Below the pieces are notes generated by a model. It was not told the origin of the DNA. It saw only the letters and a program-made list of their open reading frames with translations, and did not search any database. A stretch of 7,941 nt of DNA from Clostridia bacterium (GTDB lineage Bacteria; Bacillota_A; Clostridia; Oscillospirales; CAG-272). This document shows, piece by piece, positions 5,875 to 7,941 of this stretch. The DNA lies in contig JAFYRZ010000013.1 in NCBI GenBank assembly GCA_017546745.1, positions 1 to 7,941 on the forward strand, in the 5' to 3' direction. The translations under genes and the position numbers were made by a program. Every line of letters starts with the position of its first letter. Within the stretch, counting starts at the first letter, position 1.

Positions 5875-6462
5875 ATGAAAAGGACAAATAAAAACAAATT
5901 TTCTACCGAAAAAATGGTGTTGCTTGCGCTCCTCACGGCGCTCGTCGCACTTCTTGCATACTTTGGCGGTTTTATAAAGATCGGCGGGCTTGCCTCTATA
6001 TCCTTAACGCTTATCCCCGTTGTTTTGGGTGCGGCGCTTTTGGGTCCGACCTCGGGCGCGTGGCTCGGCGGCGTTGCAGGTGCTGTATTCTTTATTACGG
6101 CAGACGCTGCTTTCTGGCTCGGTCTTTCTATTCCCGGAACGATAATCACGGTTATGGTAAAGGGCATTCTTTCGGGACTTCTCGCAGGATATGCCTACAA
6201 GCTCATTGAGCGCTTTAACCGCTACGCTGCGGTGATCGTGAGCGCTATCGTATGCCCGGTTGTTAATACGGGAATATTTCTCCTTGGCTCGCTTATCTTC
6301 TTTATCGACACGGTATCTGCGGGTGCTGTCGGTGAGGGAATGAGCGTTGGCGGCTATCTTATCGTATTTTTCGTTGGACTCAACTTCGTATTTGAGCTTT
6401 TGTCCAATATGATATTCAGCCCTGCGATAGTAAGGCTTCTTAATATTAAAAAGAAAAAATGA
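5875..6462 (+). CDS. ECF transporter S component, substrate unknown
   Basis: This 195-residue integral membrane protein has about six hydrophobic segments (roughly 14-31, 39-57, 63-83, 87-108, 118-144 and 158-180) with short charged ends, including a KKKK tail. It fits the substrate-binding S subunit of energy-coupling factor importers for vitamins and other micronutrients. Typical features are SLTLIPVVLGAALLGPTSGAWLGG (from about residue 43) and CPVVNTGIFLLG (127-138). The latter I associate with a broadly distributed clostridial S-component group of unassigned ligand. No EcfA ATPase or EcfT gene is in the window, so it probably shares a common energising module encoded elsewhere. GGGAGG lies 8 bases before the ATG. 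The gene follows the Crp/Fnr gene by 26 bases with no terminator, so the two are likely co-transcribed. The substrate cannot be assigned. Confidence 0.85.
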   Translation: MKRTNKNKFSTEKMVLLALLTALVALLAYFGGFIKIGGLASISLTLIPVVLGAALLGPTSGAWLGGVAGAVFFITADAAFWLGLSIPGTIITVMVKGILSGLLAGYAYKLIERFNRYAAVIVSAIVCPVVNTGIFLLGSLIFFIDTVSAGAVGEGMSVGGYLIVFFVGLNFVFELLSNMIFSPAIVRLLNIKKKK

Positions 6463-6472
6463 GGATTATGTA

Positions 6473-6515
6473 AACAAAAGCGGACATTCTGCGCAAGAGA
6501 ATGTCCGCTTTTGTT
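6473..6515. terminator. Bidirectional terminator between the ECF S-component and M20 genes
   Basis: An uninterrupted 18-bp stem (6473-6490 with 6498-6515) encloses a 7-base loop. The right arm ends in TTTTGTT and is followed by more T-rich sequence on the + strand. On the - strand the arm ends likewise in TTTTGTT. It lies 10 bases after the ECF stop and 11 bases after the peptidase stop, the right place to end both convergent transcripts. Confidence 0.92.
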
Positions 6516-6526
6516 ATTTTGTTTAA

Positions 6527-7666
6527 TCAAAAATGATAAAGAATGAGGTCGAACGCAAGCTTAAGACCGGGATAGAGGCTATCTATCTCAACGTACTCCT
6601 CACGCGTGTGAACGTATTTACCGAAGCAGCATCCGGTGCATATTGCGGGAATGCCGACCGAGAGAGGAACGTTACAGTCGGTTGAGCCGTAATCGTATAC
6701 GGGTGCTTCACCAAAGTGGCGAACAACTGCCGCCTCCGCGCGCTTACAAAGCTTCTCCTCGCGCTCGGGATCTACCTCGCCCATCGCGGGGCGCTCCCCG
6801 ACGAGGGTGACCTTAACGTCTATACCCATATCGCGATATTTGGTTATTATTTTCTCAAAGTGGCCGTCCATAATTTCGGTTCCGCGTTTATCGCTCGACC
6901 TATATTCATAGAGCATTTTTGCATACTGCGCGATAGTGTTTACCGACGTGCCGCCGCTTATTTCGCCTACGTTGTAGGTGGTTTTTACGCCGTCTAATTT
7001 AGGAATCTCGATAGCGTAGAGATCCGAGATAAGGCTTGCCATATAGGCTATTGCGTTACGGTTGCCGAAATGGCAGTAGGAGTGACCGCCCTCGGTGGCT
7101 ATTTCTATAAGATAGCGCTTTGAGCCAACCGCACCGTTAACAATCTCGTCGGGATATCCGTCAAGCGTTATAAACTCGGTCATTCTGGCGCCAAAGTCCT
7201 CTACGATCTTGCGCGAGCCCTTAAGGTTTCCAAGTCCCTCCTCGCAGGAGTTGACAATGAACAAAACGCCGCCATCCTTCGGGGTTATTCTCTTCTCTGC
7301 AACGTATTTTGCTACCATAAGCAGCGCCACCACGTTTGCGGTATCGTCACCAACGCCGGGGCAGTATATTCTGCCGTCACGCACCTCAAGGGGCAAGGGC
7401 TCAGTATCGGGAAAAACTACGTCGCTATGCGCCATATAAACGGTAAGCGGGCCATTTTCGGTCACTCCAACCGGATAGATAACGTTAAGCACGTCGTCTA
7501 TGTAAACGCCCTCCGCCCCCTGCGCTATAAGCCAATCGCGGCAAAACTCTGCGCGCTTTTGTTCATGGTGTGAGGGTGCGGGGATCCTTGCGAGTGTCAG
7601 GAGAAGCTCGTAAGCCTCGTCCTTATGCTCGTCTATATATTTATACATCTCCTCGTTAAGAAACAT
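6527..7666 (-). CDS. M20-family metallopeptidase (PepT/ArgE/DapE-like)
   Basis: This 379-residue cytoplasmic dizinc hydrolase is likely an aminopeptidase or deacylase acting on small peptides or N-acyl amino acids. The catalytic domain shows H80-S-D82 in MAHSDVV (metal ligand and its supporting Asp), the bridging Asp in GVGDD (D107), the general base and ligand pair E142-E143 in CEEG, D169 in TLDGYPD and the last ligand H353 in YVHTREE. The inserted dimerisation domain (about 178-290) includes GGHS with H195 and SGGTSVNTI. All expected catalytic residues are intact. The ATG at 7666 has GGAGG 5 bases upstream. A longer frame reaching 7762 is rejected because it would run through the gene's promoter. 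There is no signal peptide. The substrate is not predictable from the motifs alone. Confidence 0.92.
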   Translation of the reverse strand: MFLNEEMYKYIDEHKDEAYELLLTLARIPAPSHHEQKRAEFCRDWLIAQGAEGVYIDDVLNVIYPVGVTENGPLTVYMAHSDVVFPDTEPLPLEVRDGRIYCPGVGDDTANVVALLMVAKYVAEKRITPKDGGVLFIVNSCEEGLGNLKGSRKIVEDFGARMTEFITLDGYPDEIVNGAVGSKRYLIEIATEGGHSYCHFGNRNAIAYMASLISDLYAIEIPKLDGVKTTYNVGEISGGTSVNTIAQYAKMLYEYRSSDKRGTEIMDGHFEKIITKYRDMGIDVKVTLVGERPAMGEVDPEREEKLCKRAEAAVVRHFGEAPVYDYGSTDCNVPLSVGIPAICTGCCFGKYVHTREEYVEIDSLYPGLKLAFDLILYHF

Positions 7667-7671
7667 AAGAG

Positions 7672-7676
7672 CCTCC
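7672..7676 (-). promoter_or_regulatory. Ribosome binding site fixing the M20 peptidase start
   Basis: GGAGG on the - strand sits 5 bases before the ATG at 7666 and supports this start over any upstream in-frame codon. Confidence 0.85.
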
Positions 7677-7699
7677 GATTTTAAATATTTTACGTGAAT

Positions 7700-7728
7700 A
7701 TTATAACACCAAAGGATATTATTGTCAA
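7700..7728 (-). promoter_or_regulatory. Consensus sigma-A promoter of the M20 peptidase gene
   Basis: On the - strand, a perfect TTGACA (7728-7723) and a perfect TATAAT (7705-7700) are 17 bases apart. Transcription should start near 7693, leaving a leader of about 27 bases. Such an exact match suggests strong constitutive expression, with no obvious operator overlapping it. Confidence 0.88.
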
Positions 7729-7755
7729 GTTGCAAAGGCAAATCTCTAAAACCTG

Positions 7756-7784
7756 TTGACACCGATATTTTTTTATGCTATAAT
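7756..7784 (+). promoter_or_regulatory. Consensus sigma-A promoter of tRNA-Gln
   Basis: TTGACA (7756-7761) and TATAAT (7779-7784) are separated by 17 bases, with an extended -10 TGC just before the TATAAT. Transcription should begin near 7791, about 12 bases before the tRNA. The -35 boxes of this promoter and the divergent peptidase promoter are 27 bases apart. Confidence 0.9.
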
Positions 7785-7802
7785 AGCAGAGTGATAAAAT
7801 TT

Positions 7803-7877
7803 AGGGGTATCGCCAAGCGGTAAGGCAAAGGACTTTGACTCCTTCACTCGCTGGTTCAAATCCAGCTACCCCTGCCA
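7803..7877 (+). tRNA. trnQ: tRNA-Gln (anticodon TTG)
   Basis: A complete cloverleaf is visible. The 7-bp acceptor stem pairs AGGGGTA (7803-7809) with TACCCCT (7867-7873). The anticodon stem is AAGGA (7828-7832) with TCCTT (7840-7844), around the loop CTTTGAC with anticodon TTG at 7835-7837. The T stem is GCTGG (7850-7854) with CCAGC (7862-7866), around TTCAAAT. The discriminator is G7874 and the CCA end (7875-7877) is encoded. The 5' half matches the bacterial tRNA-Gln pattern GGGGTATCGCCAAGCGGTAA almost exactly. It reads CAA and, by wobble, CAG. It is a single tRNA with its own promoter and terminator rather than part of an array within this window. Confidence 0.97.
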
Positions 7878-7911
7878 AAAATCTCCTCGGACGAAGTTCG
7901 GGGAGATTTTT
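7878..7911 (+). terminator. Rho-independent terminator of tRNA-Gln
   Basis: AAAATCTCC (7878-7886) pairs with GGAGATTTT (7902-7910). Weaker pairing continues inward (7887-7891 with 7897-7901, including G-T pairs) to a 5-base loop. The descending arm ends in TTTTT (7907-7911). It begins directly after the encoded CCA, giving a monocistronic tRNA transcript. Nothing recognisable follows up to 7941. Confidence 0.9.
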
Positions 7912-7941
7912 ACCTTTTCACTTTTCACTAAATCCGTCCGA

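Noticed and set aside
5315..5887. 190-codon open frame on the - strand opposite the Crp/Fnr gene
   Set aside because: It is antisense to a clear helix-turn-helix regulator, with no motif of its own and no plausible ribosome binding site.
7667..7762. 32-residue N-terminal extension of the M20 peptidase
   Set aside because: It would be encoded across the gene's own consensus promoter and lacks family similarity. ATG 7666 has an excellent GGAGG site and gives a standard N-terminus.
7912..7941. Short TTTTCAC repeats after the tRNA terminator
   Set aside because: Only two adjacent copies are visible before the window ends, too few to call a repeat element or an attachment site for an integrated element.

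Overview
The window looks like chromosomal DNA from a strictly anaerobic, probably gut- or rumen-type Clostridia (Bacillota) bacterium. The grounds are an oxygen-sensitive indolepyruvate:ferredoxin oxidoreductase, a flavodiiron protein/rubredoxin pair, a clostridial-style Crp/Fnr regulator, a stand-alone ECF S component, strong GGAGG-type ribosome binding sites and short T-tailed terminators. No genus can be named from the sequence. Eight protein genes and one tRNA fill the window. No insertion sequence, CRISPR array, phage gene or pseudogene was seen, and no gene-free stretch exceeds about 150 bases.

Region 1 (1-3636, + strand) is one apparent operon: iorA (5' end cut off by the window), iorB, a phenylacetate-CoA ligase (paaK) and a small protein made of two ACT domains, closed by a hairpin terminator. 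IorAB interconverts arylpyruvates and arylacetyl-CoAs with ferredoxin, and PaaK joins free arylacetates to CoA. Together they can link aromatic amino acids to phenyl-, hydroxyphenyl- or indoleacetate in either direction. The ACT protein is a plausible amino-acid sensor for the pathway.

Region 2 (3652-5040, - strand) encodes a class A flavodiiron protein, followed downstream on its own strand by rubredoxin, its usual electron donor. This is an O2 and/or NO reductase detoxification pair. The rubredoxin gene is only 52 codons long.

Region 3 (5041-6515, + strand) begins with an AT-rich divergent intergenic region that carries three inverted repeats built on TTGA/TCAA half-sites. One of them covers the -35 box of a good promoter. 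Downstream lie a Cys-rich Crp/Fnr-family regulator and, 26 bases later, the S component of an ECF transporter of unknown substrate. An 18-bp hairpin that can serve both strands ends this unit and the convergent peptidase gene.

Region 4 (6527-7911) holds an M20-family metallopeptidase on the - strand and tRNA-Gln(TTG) on the + strand. They are transcribed divergently from two promoters that each match the sigma-A consensus exactly with 17-base spacers. The tRNA is followed by its own terminator.

Nothing here is plainly a new system. The parts most worth following up are the inverted-repeat cluster between the flavodiiron and Crp/Fnr genes, and the IorAB-PaaK-ACT module.
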